Counted from the first letter of the stretch, positions 45,881 through 58,184 are shown. The stretch is DNA of 64,000 nucleotides from Guyanagaster necrorhizus (GCF_019112545.1 NW_025064881.1:966591-1030590); one strand, 5' to 3'. Notes: generated by a model not told the origin, from the sequence alone. Translations and numbers: made by a program.

Positions 45881-46475
45881 ATGTCGGTAGCAACAGTGAC
45901 GGTGCTGCCACGAGAGCCCCGGTTCCCCCACCTGCTTCCCCCAGTGCCTCGTACTCGTCCTATACCACTGCGAAACGCCGGTTACGAGCCCATGTACGGC
46001 CGAATGAAGGAATACCGCGACCTGCAACGCGAGATGGACGAGCTGAGTGAAGAAGAACACGAGCTGGAGGAAATGGTGCATACCCTTTGCCTCGCCACGC
46101 GTCTCTATCACTCACTTTATCCAGGATAATAACATCCGTACCCGTGGTTGCAAGACCGTCGTGCCCATCGGACGCGTCAAGACGCAGCAAGACGAGAGGA
46201 AAGGGGTAAGGGTAGTGCTTCTCCCTTGTTGGTCACCGTAGTGAAAAAATGTGAAGTCAGGTGAAGACGACGAGGGGGATTCTGCCATCTCTGGTGGGCC
46301 TCCGTCTGTGATGGAAAGCGAAGAGGAGCAAGAGCAAGAGGAGGAAGAGGTAGAGGTAGATTTGGATGCCAGTATGGAGGATCTGGATGAAGAGTCGAGC
46401 GACGAGGAAGAGGAAGAAGAACAAGACCTAGACATGGATATTCCTGAGGATATCGATGCCTCACACTCATTTTAG
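45881..46475 (+). CDS. APC15: Probable anaphase-promoting complex subunit 15 (APC15/Mnd2-like)
   Basis: Exons are 45881-46075, 46125-46205 and 46257-46475, all phase 0, giving 164 residues. The middle exon begins DNN, followed after a short insert by VPIG. The protein then becomes very acidic (long Glu/Asp runs in the last 70 residues). A helix, then a DNN...PIG core and an acidic tail is the layout of APC15, the small APC/C subunit that helps turn over the mitotic checkpoint complex. The N-terminal 60 residues are Pro-rich, then strongly helical. The acidic tail alone would be weak evidence; the core motif and small size make the call. Splice sites are standard and all frames join. Confidence 0.65.
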
Positions 46476-46864
46476 TGGGCGTCGCGATATTTAGCAGCAG
46501 CGAGTTTCACTGCAAGCGCATTGGAAATGCATTGAAGAATCTTCTGACAGCGATTGAGAGATACTCGACTTCACGACAACCCAGCAACCTCGATCGCTCT
46601 TCTGGAACCCGCGAGCTCCTCCTCTTCAACGTCGTACACGTTTGCTCCTTGAAAAGACTCCTTATTTGATTCCTCGGTCCTTTGGCATGCCTTGAAGTAT
46701 TGGAATACAGATGGATAACGGACGAATGCTATAGTGTATCATTCTGTTGTACAAAATCTTATCACTACATGCATCCCTGAGACACGAAAAGACAACAAGG
46801 TAGAATCAGCTATTGCTGAAAACGTTTTAATAATGGCTGGATATCTCCAGTTCAAAATGCAGCG

Positions 46865-48050
46865 TTATCTCACGGACGAAGCTTCACAAGAGTCCAACTT
46901 GTGTATAGCACGCCGTTTGATAGCATTGTCAATCAATGACTGTTCCACTGTCGACTGTTCATGCAAGTGAACATCGACTGATGCCAGCTTCGGAAGAAAA
47001 GTACCATCATCGAGTAATTTTTGCGTAAACTGTTGGGAAATAGGGTAGTAAGCCCTCAACAGTGGTACCGTAGGTTTGCAGATGGTCAAATACCGGAGTT
47101 CTTGTAACGAATTGAGGATTTCTACCAAACCCTGAGAGCGAAGGGGGATCTTGTCGATGATGAGATCCCAAAGCGACGAGCAACAACTAAGAGTGAATAG
47201 TGCAATGGACTGATGCTCGACCACAGGCCCAGCACAGGTACACAATCCACGATGACCAGGAAGCAGATGGAAGGAAGACATAGTGCCCCGAGATACGTGC
47301 CAAAAGATCTATGGGAGACACACAATGCGAGGGGTATGAGACTCGCTATCTGAATAGTGTCATGGCTGTGGAGTGCCGATGATGGAACCACCATGAGTCT
47401 CTCGAGATTCATGAAAGGCCTAGCTCATCTCAGCCCGTAGAATGTAAGACCAGACGTGCCTTCGGGGTAGGGCTTCAATATAAGGTCCTAACTGTAGGAT
47501 AGGGCGGCCCACGAACCTCCAGAATGGATGCAATGTTAAAATGAAGGGTACGAAGATTGGGCGCATCATGTAATCCGAGCAACTCGCCAACCGGAGTGAC
47601 AGGGTTTCCGACAGCCTTCAAACTCTGTAACATGTCCTTGTCGGGAGGAATTGGAAACAAGAAGGGACCGACGTGCATGGAATCAGCGAGAGAGTCGAGC
47701 TTTCACCATCGGCGAACGTTGGTATGCAAGAGCGCATACATGGAGTGAAGGGAAGTTGGTAACGGGTATTGTAAGAATTGTTGCGAATTGTGATGGAAAA
47801 AGGGGGAGTTCCGAGTAGTTCAACATACAGAGCTAGAAACCTTACCCGTGGTTCCACCGGTTTAAGATCGCTCAACAAAGGGAGATAGACGTTGGACCAT
47901 AACATAGGATATGACAATGCAGCTTTGCACCATGCCGATCAGACGGAGGAAAGGCGTAGAATAGTGTGCTGCTCCCCTTTGGTCCGTGGCCTCACAAACT
48001 TCTGTGAAAGTATCCCCTAGTACATCAAAGGAGAGGTACTCAGCCCCCAT
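46865..48050 (-). pseudogene. F-box-like gene with frameshifts
   Basis: From the ATG at 48050 the frame reads an F-box-like start (LSFDVLGDTFTEVC, then PFLRLIG). It then shifts by one base near 47930 to the frame giving CKAALSYPMLWSNVYLP, which is the second half of a typical basidiomycete F-box. Leu-rich segments follow in different frames at 47917-47475 and 47281-46865, as in F-box proteins with C-terminal repeats. Stops and at least one shift break the frame, unless an unusual intron hides it. F-box proteins link Skp1-Cullin ligases to targets; this copy is probably not working. Confidence 0.55.
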
Positions 48051-48289
48051 TTCCCGTGCATCCGTACAATAGGTTAGCGGTACAGAAAATACATGCAGAG
48101 TTCATGATTCACGAAACCTTTAAGTACTCCAGGATCCCGATACCTGAACGACGCGACACGACAAGGCTTCCAGCTCGCCTACGGCAGGTTTTCCATTTCC
48201 TGTTCAAAATGGGGAGTTATCCTTCTCCTCAAAGAGAACGCTTCGTTCGTGTCAAGATTGCAAAGAGCGTTGCTTGATTATGTCATCGA

Positions 48290-50392
48290 TCTTCGACTTC
48301 CATAATTGACGCACTATGCAGCTGCAGGTCGACGGAAGCAAGACTCGGAAGGAAATGGACATCATGGAAATTTTGGAGGAATGTCTCCGAGACAGGATAA
48401 TAGGCACTTAACAATGAAACTGTTAGCTTATGAACAGTCAAATGTCAGAGTTCCTGCAGTGGAGTGAGAATTTCAGCTAATCTCAGGGGTTGAAGGGGGT
48501 GTTTGTCGAAGATAAGCTCCTGCAGTGATCAGGCACATCTACTGATGAATAGGATGATGGGCCTGTGGTGGACATTGCCAGCCAAAGTACATTCTAAGTA
48601 TTTTAGAGCAAAGGAAAGGAGATGGGGAAGGGATAGCCCTTGTAAATATGTCACAAATGAAGTCAGAGAAGGGATGGAAATACAGAGTGTGAGGGACATG
48701 GGCTTGGCTTCAATAGTGACAAGAGTCTCAGTTGCTGATCTGGGCATAAACATGAGCCTCTTGACATTGGAGAACTAATATGCATGGCAGTTCATTGCTC
48801 CTTGGATTACTGGGATGTTTTGGGCAGCCTTCCAATATGAGGTCTTTGACAAAGTTGGAACAATGAAGAGGAAGTACTGTATACATGTGAGGATGAATGG
48901 TATGTAAGGCAGGCACCTTTTTCTATTCAAAAGCAGTTTGCTGAGAGGCTCAGAGGTAACAGTAGCAGGGATAAGCCTGGGGCTCTCCAGCATGTACATT
49001 TCACCACAAAAGGAAGAGAAGAGAGGAGGGCATGCACATGAGGTAGCATAGTGTGGCATCCCATGATGTCCAGCTGGCACCAATGGTACATATTGATGCA
49101 TAACAGGGTGTATATTCTCAGGGTAATGGGAAACTGGTGGCTATTGTTGTCATAAATGAACCTGTTATTGCAGATTGTAATAGACATTGGAACAGATAGA
49201 TCATTGAATGTATAAAGAAAGTAGGTAGCCCTTGCTGAGCCTCTGCCAAATGAGATGATTCAGATCAGCTCAACATCAGAAGGTAGATGTAGGACCATAG
49301 CTTGGGATATGCCAATGCAGCTTAGTGCTGAAATGCTGAGAAGTGGCACTAAATGAATCAACAATGTGCAGGATGCACACCATCAAATCACTAATATCAA
49401 ATCACAATGTGGTTCAAGGGAGGAATGGTAATACTGGGATTCCAAGTATGTAGAGAAATGTAACATAGATGAAGTACAATAAAATGTGTTTCAAAGATGT
49501 ATATTGTTGTTTTGCTCAAACAAAGCTGTCTGTGTCACTGAACACAACAAAACTTATCTCAAACAGTCTGTCTGATGCAGGTTCTGAACTGGTACTGTCT
49601 GCCTAGTGCAGTTTCTAGACTGGTACCATGCACCTGGTTGTGACTTATATATAAATATTGGCTGTTCTGAACTGTCTTGGGTCTGTTCTGACTGTCTGAT
49701 ATAAAATTTTGCTTGCTTTCTGGGGTTCTTGCACAAAACAAAGTGATCTGATCACCATAATGCTATTCAGATTGAGTCTATGACTCAAAGCTCTTAACCA
49801 AACACAACCTGTACTATTTGCTTGGTAGCATTTCAGGAGGGGTCAGAAACCTCTCTTCCCTCTATATACGACCAGGTATTTATACTTTCTAGCTACCCAT
49901 GGCTGACTAACATAATCAACTACTGACTAATATGCTTGCTGACACAACCAGAGAGGCTAAACTCATTACCTGACAGATATGAACTTATACACAGTTACCT
50001 GGTTGATTGATTGGGCTGAGCCCTGGTCCTTTGTGAGCATGCCAATCATGTAGGTCCCTGTTTCCAGACCTGAAAACCTTGCATGTTGAACAGAGAGGCC
50101 TGCTAATGCTCTGGTCTCTGCTAGACATAGGGACATCACACTCAAGGGAACTATGCCCTCTCCAGATAATTACTTGCTTAGTGTATCTTACTACAGGGGG
50201 TACAGAGTAGCCAACTGGGTAAAAAGTGATAAATATATCCTCTTTTCTACCTTGTATGGTTGCCTGGCACATCAGTGCCATGTTAAATAGACAGAGGAAA
50301 GATGTAGAGTAGCATGGTGTTCTCCATTGGGGTCCATGACCTCACAAACCTCCACAAAAATATCCTCTAGGATGTTGAAGAGTGATTTCATA
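48290..50392 (-). pseudogene. Second F-box-like copy, split by a 945-base insertion
   Basis: Bases 48290-49323 match 46960-47890 of the neighbouring copy by eye (for example a GTTCCTGCAGTGGAGTGAG block), and 50279-50392 match its 5' part (LFNILEDIFVEVCE in translation). The piece between is an insertion. CpG is strongly reduced, unlike in the first copy, so this one has decayed longer or been methylated. No frame remains open. Confidence 0.6.
49329..50273. mobile_element. Unclassified insertion with duplication AGTGC
   Basis: It interrupts the F-box-like copy exactly where the neighbouring copy reads through. AGTGC stands on both sides (49324-49328 and 50274-50278). The left end is TGAAATGC and the right end GGCACATC. 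I see no clear inverted repeats and no coding remnant, so it may be a solo LTR or a non-autonomous DNA element. Confidence 0.55.
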
Positions 50393-52010
50393 CTGGAAAC
50401 AGATCAATCAAGTCCTCTCAGATAATATGAATATGGCTTAGAGTGACCAGGTTCAATAGCCAAACTTGCACATTAAACAGATTGGAGGTCAACTTTGAAG
50501 GATGAACAATATTGCTGAAGAATAGGGCATCCATGGTGTATTTATATAAGGCAATGGATGGCAGAGTGGGGATATTGGTACATAAAATATTAGCTATGCC
50601 ACCCTCTCAGATTGTGGTGCTCTACACCAAAGATAAAACTGTATGTCTCTCTTCTCCTTTCTTCTTTCCTTCCTGACTTCTCTTTCAGACCTAGTTTCTG
50701 GAATACAATTACTCCCATCATCCCTTCTCCTTGTCCTTGCTGCTGTACTTCTGCATATACAGCACTTGGAGTCTTGGCATTCATGCACATAGGGCTCAGA
50801 TCCAGGAGAGATATGAGTGTCTGGATACTGGGAGTAGATATGAGTGTACTCTGGGGCGGACAAGTTGATGGAACAAGCTCGATCTGGTATACATCATGTT
50901 GCTTGATATGCCAGCGCATTCCTGTTGGTTCATCAGAAACTCACTGTTTTTGAATTCATATGACAGCAGTGTCAACTCTGGCATCCATTTCCATGAACTT
51001 CAGACTACTTATTCGGAAGATGCTGCGAGTTGAGATCCAAATTTCACCATCTTTGGGGTGCAGCAAGTTCATCAGGCAAGTGCTTTCCTATCAATGGAGT
51101 TGATTCAGGACTACAACAACCGATACATTACCTCCCGAGTTATCAAAAGGATGGGCATAGACACTACAGCTATGCCTGTGCTTGTTGAAATCTTGAATCA
51201 TCTGGAATTGCCGCGATACCCATGGCTATTTCAGACAGTTTCATAATCCCACCATCTGTTCAATCTCTGAGGTGATGAGAATGATTTACGGGATTACAAC
51301 TGCACTTTGATCCTCTAGCAGCAATTACAAGGGTATATTCATATAGTCTTCCTTATCTTCGTTTATGAGAATTGCGTCATGTTGCACTGGAAAATGCGAG
51401 GACTCTAAAAGCGCGCGAATATGTTATACTTGCGCCCTTTCCCCTCGAATTTGTCTTGGCAACTAGCGATTACAATCTCCTCGTTCCGGATGAAGCCAGG
51501 ACGGTATGTCGAGCCATGGTTGTCGAAGTCCTTCTCAAATCCGATACGCGTCTCCGTCATGCATAAGTCCATCCCGCCTGTTCGCCTCGGCTTTGACACG
51601 ACGAGGTCAAAAACCCGTGCTGGATATAATATGCCGGGCATTTCGAGGCCGGATAATTCATTAGCTGAAGAAATGAATACGTTCTTTGATGCTTGAGAAG
51701 AGAAGAAATGGTCGTAGCGGTTGTGGTGAGAACCCGTCTGTCTCATTCGTCATTTCGGTGAAGGGACCTCCTTAAAACTTCGACGTATCCAACACAAGAA
51801 TTTATTTCGCGACGGTCCACAATCTTTCCGACATCCAGAATAGACGCATTTACTTACTACGCTCCGTCTTTGCAATCTGATCGTTGGCTTTTCGGCGCTA
51901 TGTGGCGCCGCACGTTGTTCATCCATGTTTAGATCCTACGGCACTATGCTTTACAGTAAATGTCGTATATACTACCCGGAACACAGAGAACTTGTCTGTC
52001 TTTCCCTGCC
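50393..52010. other. Intergenic, one unassigned frame
   Basis: To about 50600 the sequence still has low CpG and may belong to the decayed F-box region. A minus-strand frame at 51746-51405 (113 codons, ATG start) lies in ordinary sequence but has no recognisable domain. I do not call it a gene. Confidence 0.35.
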
Positions 52011-54180
52011 ATGTCTTCCCGCGCCTCCCGTTCTCGCTCTCGCCGCCAACCAGGAATTGAACCAAGCACGTCGGGACCACCAAGGTCACGTTCTGGCACC
52101 GGTACGCGTCATTCTTCCAAACGATCCGCTGTGAAACAGCCCGGGGCACCTTCGGCATCACAATCTCAGCCTCGACATCGGCCCCGCACTCGCTCTTCCC
52201 ACGCTATTGCCCAAGGTGTCGAGACTGGCACGATTGGTAGTGGATATGGTCCTTATTCAGTAAGTATCTGTTTATTTTCTTGACAATTCTCTAATGCTAC
52301 TGCAGTACAAACTTACCCAAGCCACTGATGGTGGAATGTATTTTACATCGCATTTTTTCACGCCTCCAGTCGCGCCTCCAGTGCAGACCAACGCAGTGGC
52401 CACCACTACTGTTCCCCGGGTTCAATACCTCTAGGACAAGGATCCAGAACTTGATGATATCCTCCATAATCCTGACCCCATCATCGATGCCAAAATAGAC
52501 CGGTCCTGTCCCCTTTTCTCCTCGCGCGGCTGGGAGAACGTAAACGCACTCGAGATCACCCTTGTGGGGCTGATCGCTCTATTCCTTGGTTTTCCCATCG
52601 TCAGCCATTACACACGCACGGTCAACACTGTGCCTGGATATAATCTTGGCGAAATCAATTCCACTGGGCAGGTACCGGACCTTCCTGGGTTCCCGAAGCT
52701 CATAGATGTGGATACTCCCTAGGAGGCGTACTCGCGTACGAGGCACGATGGGAAGCAGTACAACTTGGTGTTCAGCGACGAGTTCAATACGGATGGACGT
52801 ACGTTCTATTCTGGAGATGATCCCTATTGGGAGGCAGTTGACTTCAACTATTGGCCCACTGGTGATGTTGAGTGGTATGATCCAAGTGTATGTCTGCTTA
52901 GGCTATGTAGTAAACCATATTCCCATTCAATTTGTTGTTATTTAGGCAGCCATCATGCGAGATGGCAAGTTGGTGCTTACGATGACGGAGGAAAACATTC
53001 ACGACTTCAATTTCAAGAGCGGTCCGTTTACATTTTAAAATCGATGCTCTCCGCGTAATTGACGTGCTGATAGCTATGGTTACCTCATGGAACAAATTGT
53101 GCTTTACTACCGGTTATATCGAAGTTTCGATCAGCATGCCTGGCAGTCTGAAGGCAGGCAGGTTTATGGCCTAGTGAGCTGATGGTGGTTCGTAGGTGCT
53201 CAATGACTTCTGACGACTTTTAACAGCTGCACGGACCATGGGAAACTTGGCATGAATCCTTCTCATCCCTTCCAAAGTATTGTTCTCACCATGTTGCAGG
53301 GTCGCGCTGGCTACGGCGCCATTACGGATGGAACGTGACCGTACAGCTACGACTCCTGTGACTTGGGCATATTCCCGAATCAAACAACAACATCTGGCGA
53401 ACCAACATTATCCATTAGCTACCTCCCCGGGCCAACGCCTCTCTGCATGTACATGCGAGGGATCTGACCACCCAGGACCCACCACCAGCACGGGGCGGTG
53501 TCCCCGAAATTGATATCATCGTACATCAAATCGACACGACTATCTGGCAAGGTCAAGTTTGGCAGAGCTATCAGGTCTCACCATTCAATTATCACTATCA
53601 GGCTGATCATTCACCAAACGTGACGACTATTTACGATGATACGATAACCGACTTTAATACGTATAATGGGACTGAATATAGGGCATATGGGTATGAGTGG
53701 TATTCGAATCCGGATAATCGCGATGAGGGGTATATCACTTGGTATAGCGATGGTGTGGAGTCGTGGACAATGACGTCTGGAACCATAGGAGCCGATTCCA
53801 CAGTGGAGATCAGCCAACGGCTCATCGCAGAGGAACCTTTAGTAGGTGCTGTTCCGAATATTTGCTCAGAGTCATTCGGAATTGACATACGTTATGTAGT
53901 ACATCATCCTCAACCTGGGCATATCGCCCCAGTTCCAGGCACAGAATTACAAGCACCTCACCTTCCCGAGTTCGATGTACATCGACTACGTGCGGGTGTG
54001 TCAACGTTCTGGAACGGAGAAGCATTCAATTTCACCTACAGCGAGTTAGCCATCCATAACGTATGTGCAGAGAGCTACGACTCGCGAAGCTTCAAGTTCT
54101 CCCGGCTTTCAATGCGACAGCAACCAAGATGTTTGGATGTTGGGCGTGCGAAAAGGACAAGGACGATCGTCGGGTACCAG
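52011..54180 (+). pseudogene. KRE6/SKN1-like beta-glucan synthesis gene, broken
   Basis: From the ATG at 52011 the exons read like a type II membrane glucosidase-family protein. A Ser/Arg-rich cytoplasmic tail comes first. A membrane segment follows (ALEITLVGLIALFLGFPIV), then the KRE6 block [15 protein letters not shown]...[10 protein letters not shown] and downstream GH16-type pieces (GYGAITDGT, GVPEIDII, a C-terminal YIDYVRV). Introns 52260-52305 and 52888-52945 are clean. Breaks are TAG at 52432, TAG at 52720, TGA at 53336 (a Trp codon in the family) and frame changes near 53460 and 53840. The motif EIDIIVHQ lacks the last acid expected in the GH16 signature. In fungi this family is needed for beta-1,6-glucan. 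This copy cannot make a full protein. Confidence 0.82.
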
Positions 54181-54819
54181 TAGGTGCAAATGATGATATA
54201 ATCAAACCTTATTTTGACCACAACACAACCAACTGGAACTTGTACTCCAACAGGTGGGTACTGTGCATACTGTATTATTTATTATTCAACCTTTATATTA
54301 CGCTCACGTTCAGCGGACTGGGCACCACGAAAATTTTGGCCGACTCATCACCTTGGATACCGACGCTGATTTTATATCTGTCGTTCTCGCGGCTCTCTAG
54401 TAGTATTTGCTTCCTAGTGTCGACTTCTGCCTCTAGAAATCCTCACGATACGATACATCATCAACTTCGATGGTCCCCTTCGGCATAGGACACTTTTAGC
54501 AGTGGTTGCAACATACGGCTGCAAGCAGGCTCTCCTCCCTCTGTCTGGATCACGTCAGGACCTGCCTTACTAGGGAAAAGCGCCTGAAGGTACCGAATTG
54601 GATTGCCTGTGTTCCTGGTCTATTCGGTGCGCCCTTGTTCCTTTCTGGCAGCCCCGCCATACCGTAATCAATTCGGCAACATCCTATAACGGCTATTCCT
54701 ATGGATTGGTTACTACTCACCTAACAGTTGGCTTATAAGGCAGAAAAATCGTCGCGTCGTTCAACCAATCCATCAGATTGAGGCCTTTAAAAGCCCGGCA
54801 TGTTCAGCTTGTTACCCAA
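54181..54819 (+). promoter_or_regulatory. Duplicated upstream region and core promoter of the second C2H2 gene
   Basis: From about 54560 the sequence matches the upstream region of the C2H2 gene at 3221-4085: GGACCTGCCTTACTAGGG, then GGCAACATCCTATAACGG, GTTGGCTTATAAGG and CCAAT at 54765-54769. The TATA position reads TTTAAAAG (54786-54793) where the other copy has TATAAAAG. Bases 54181-54490 hold only the end of the KRE6-like remnant. Confidence 0.65.
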
Positions 54820-55813
54820 ATGCTGTCCCCCCACTTTTCCTTCAGAACGCTCCCTACAGACGTTCTGCACCTCTGCTCCCGACTCTTTTCCACCGTGGCT
54901 CGAGGAACCCAGCGATGGCAATGCCCAGACTGCACCGTGATGGTCTCCCGACGTCAAGATCTCGACAGACACATGAAGATACACTCCAAAGCTGCGGAGA
55001 AGTTAGCAGCTTGTATTCTTCCTCTTGGGTCATGCTCATCATTGAGGTAGCCACGGTGTTTGTCCAGATAGTCCGGTCATACCTCTCCAAAAGAGCAATC
55101 TTGACACTCACAGGCTCAGACACCAGTGCGTCCACTATTCTACTTATCTTCTTACTAAAGTGACACGCTCCATCAGTTCTGGTAACGAAGAGTACAAATG
55201 CATGGACGCCACCGACTGTACTTGGGGCGCAAGTACCCAGGACGCTCTCACTCGACATCGGAGAAAACACCAAGCCACCATTCCACCTTGTGGAGACAGT
55301 ATTTCCAACGGCACTCCCTTCGAAATTGAACCCACCGCCGATCCCTCACCTTCATCGTGGTTGAACCATGTCAACGCTCCAGCCGATGGCACCGACCCTA
55401 GCGGAACGTTCGTAGACAGTGGAGCATCCCCATTCGACGGACCCTCACGAGTCACACCCGGGAACGAGGATGACTACTTCTGGACCTCCCCCGAGACAGG
55501 CTTCCAACACGGTAATACACGCTACTCCCCCGAGGCCAAACAGCTGTACCCCGCCGCAAGCGCCGGTCCCTCTCTCGACGATGATGAGATCGTTCCCATC
55601 CCGTCCCTAGGAGGAAATTTGGAGGAGGTTGGCATCAGCTTGGTCCCGCTCATCAACAGCGATCCCTTTGGATTAATAGCAGACGCGATGGCCAGCATGA
55701 ACGCGTTCAACATGCTTGTCCCTGCTGAGGCTCCCACCGGACCGTATTACGCACATGACCCGGATCCCCACGCGTCTTCATCTTGGGATGGGCCGGACTT
55801 TGGAATGGCGTAA
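54820..55813 (+). CDS. C2H2 zinc finger protein, paralogue with altered start and finger 2
   Basis: Exons are 54820-55001, 55051-55125 and 55177-55813, with phase 2 introns at the same points as in the gene at 3221-4085, giving 297 residues. The ATG that starts the other copy is GTG here (ACCGTGGCTCGAGG), so I use the in-frame ATG at 54820, which adds 25 residues. Finger 1 (CPDC...HMKIH) and finger 3 (CMDATDC...HRRKH) are complete. Finger 2 reads CPDS, so its second Cys ligand is lost. The C-terminal part is acidic and Pro/Ser-rich and has diverged from the other copy. The frame is otherwise intact, so it may still act as a regulator with changed binding. The introns begin GTTAGC and GTGCGT. 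Confidence 0.75.
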
Positions 55814-56680
55814 TGGACAGTGGGATTTGGACCGTTTGAGGCCTTTGGACGAGGACCGATCTACTCGTGGAGGATATCGACGAGCGAGGACTGTATCATC
55901 GTTTACCATTTAGCAAAAAGTAGGACACGTCTTCATGGACCTGGTTATGGGCTCTCCTTTGTGCCCCGTTTTGGACGACTTCTCGTTATGGCCGTATGCC
56001 CCATTTGGATCGTACTTGGTATTTTTCTCTTTACTTTCCTGTTTACATGGTATCTACGTACCTTGGCCTAGTCGACACCTTGACCAGTTTTCTATAGGTT
56101 CGTCTTGTATAGATTTCTCATCGGGAATGTGCAGTACTACAGTTCATGAACTGAGTACTGAGCCCTTAAAGTAGTCCGAATAGCGCTGGATTCCATCCGT
56201 GAGTACTTTTGATGTCCTATTTATAATACTCTACGAATCAGTGTATGCAGACTGGTTATCGCAACTGTTTCTTAAATGTATGTGAAACAGTTCCTCTGAG
56301 CCAGCGACCGTCAGAAAATTCCCCTCGCCCGTCTGGTTGTATCAACAATTCATTTCTAGAGTATCGTGACGCGTAGAGCAACAGTGAGATTGGTTCTACG
56401 TTTGGACGTGCGCCTACAATGCTGGTACAGATTTCAAGTCGCGCTCATCTCCTTCGATCAGAGTCCAGTTCACGACTTCTCTTCATATGGCCAGTTTTAC
56501 GAAACTAGATAGCACTTCCGCTTTCATGCAGAGGCAAGAATACTGTTAAGGAGAATGTAAAACGTAGTGAGTTGTTATTTTATGTATTTTGATATTCAGA
56601 TCTTTTGAACTTTAGTCCAAGAAACCTTGAAAAATATTTGGCTGTATAGCTTCCAGGTCCTCATTGGCCACATCACTATA
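55814..56680. other. Intergenic, no supported gene
   Basis: Frames at 55820-56174 contain hydrophobic stretches but overlap the 3' flank of the C2H2 gene and show no domain. I see nothing else here. Confidence 0.4.
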
Positions 56681-56925
56681 TCACTTTGTCCACTCAATGT
56701 TCAGAGGTACCTATAGTGATTGTCGAAGATGTGATACTGTAAAGTGCTACCTCATCTACCCACGAAATCACCCTATCAACTTCTCCTGCCAGCAGCTTTG
56801 CAAATTGGTGAATCTTTCCGGTGGCAATGTCTTTGCTCTATTCTTCAGTTGGGCACTGGGAAGTGCTATTTGTGACTGCTTCAAAGATGATATCATCATC
56901 CAAAGTGACCTTGGTGCATGGTCAT
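56681..56925 (-). pseudogene. BTB gene remnant, 3' end
   Basis: The minus strand matches the 3' ends of the BTB genes 12-14 kb away. It has a last-exon match (VPLNIEWTK then TGA, 56711-56682) after an AG, and upstream a block equivalent to 42114-42240 with CpG lost. This is the fifth piece of the family in the window. It lies at the edge of the repeat block. Confidence 0.65.
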
Positions 56926-57594
56926 AGTAGCATGCCCTTCATCACTGCAGTAAATGCTGGAGAATATCCATATGTATACCTTTACCTTCTCTTTTTGATT
57001 ATCACTTGGTTTCATTTACTATATCTTTCAACTATCACTTATTCCTACTTACTACAGTTGACTATTGCACAATGCATGATATTGAAATGCATAGGTCTGA
57101 CTTTGCATACAGATTGAGCTGGAACACAGTCAGAGAGCAGGGAAATGGGCTAGAAATGCATATGGTTTTAGTTAGAAATATGCATTGTCAGATCCAAAAC
57201 TGTAGTAAGCCAATATGACATTATGCATGTATTAGAATGATGAAGAACATAATTTGTTTGTATGGACTATGACAAACAGAAAAAAAATTATTGTAAAGTG
57301 GTGCAGTCTATATCTCTATAAACATGTCTCTTAAACCAACACAAAAACCATGTGCTAAATCTGCAAATCCATATGAGCATATAAAACAGAAGGAGAAAGT
57401 CCCAATGTACACATCATCAGCTCAGCCTCCAAAGTAGACCTCCCACTCATATCTCACAACAGGAGACTGGCTTGTAGTATTCAAACATGTTGATGACCAT
57501 CCTTTCTATTGACATGCTGACATTGTGGCATATTTGACAAACTGAAAGGAAGGTGCACTGCTCTTTATACAACCAACTCTTTCATAAAAACTGG

Positions 57595-58126
57595 TGTTAA
57601 GCCCAAACTCCATATGACTGATAACACATGATAAACTAACAGAACCTCATACTTCAGGTTATACTGTTAGAGTTCACTGATGCACTATTAGTATTGTGTG
57701 ATCAAGGCATTTGCAAGTTGCTCGAGATAAGATGGTGAAGAATAAACTTTAGCTTGAAGCTGGTGTATTACAGTGAGAGCTATGCTACTTAAATACTGTT
57801 CTGTTATCTGACTATTAATAAATGTTCACAAAAGATATTGTCTGCCATAGAGCTGTTACTCCTGCTGTTGCCAGGCTCTCCACAAAAGCTGTTGTCTTGC
57901 TGTTGTGCTGTTACTGCTGCACCTTGCTGTGAAGAGATAAGAGAGGCTTCTCTCCCATTGTGCTGCCACATGACTTCACAGCAGTGACCAGAATCAGGGC
58001 AGTGCTGATGACTAAGCATTCCCACAATCCTAAGCACTGAGTCTAGGTGCTCTGACTAAGCAGAAATAGGAGTCAACCCTGAATAAATCAAAGAAAGAAA
58101 GAAAGAAAATAGGAAAAATCATAACA
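57595..58126 (-). mobile_element. Gypsy solo LTR with duplication ACTGG, of the C family
   Basis: TGTTAAGCCC to ATAACA is 532 bases, flanked by ACTGG at 57590-57594 and 58127-58131. It follows the LTR of element C closely, including the arm TTAGCTTGAAGCT. It has no internal part, so it was probably left by recombination between two LTRs. Confidence 0.87.
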
Positions 58127-58184
58127 ACTGGCATCTCATACAAAAATCAAACAGCATGCAAATGAGAACTCTAATACACTGTCA

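Noticed and set aside
51405..51746. 113-codon minus-strand frame in ordinary sequence
   Set aside because: It has an ATG and no decay, but no domain, no intron and no conserved copy in the window. Support is too weak to list as a gene.
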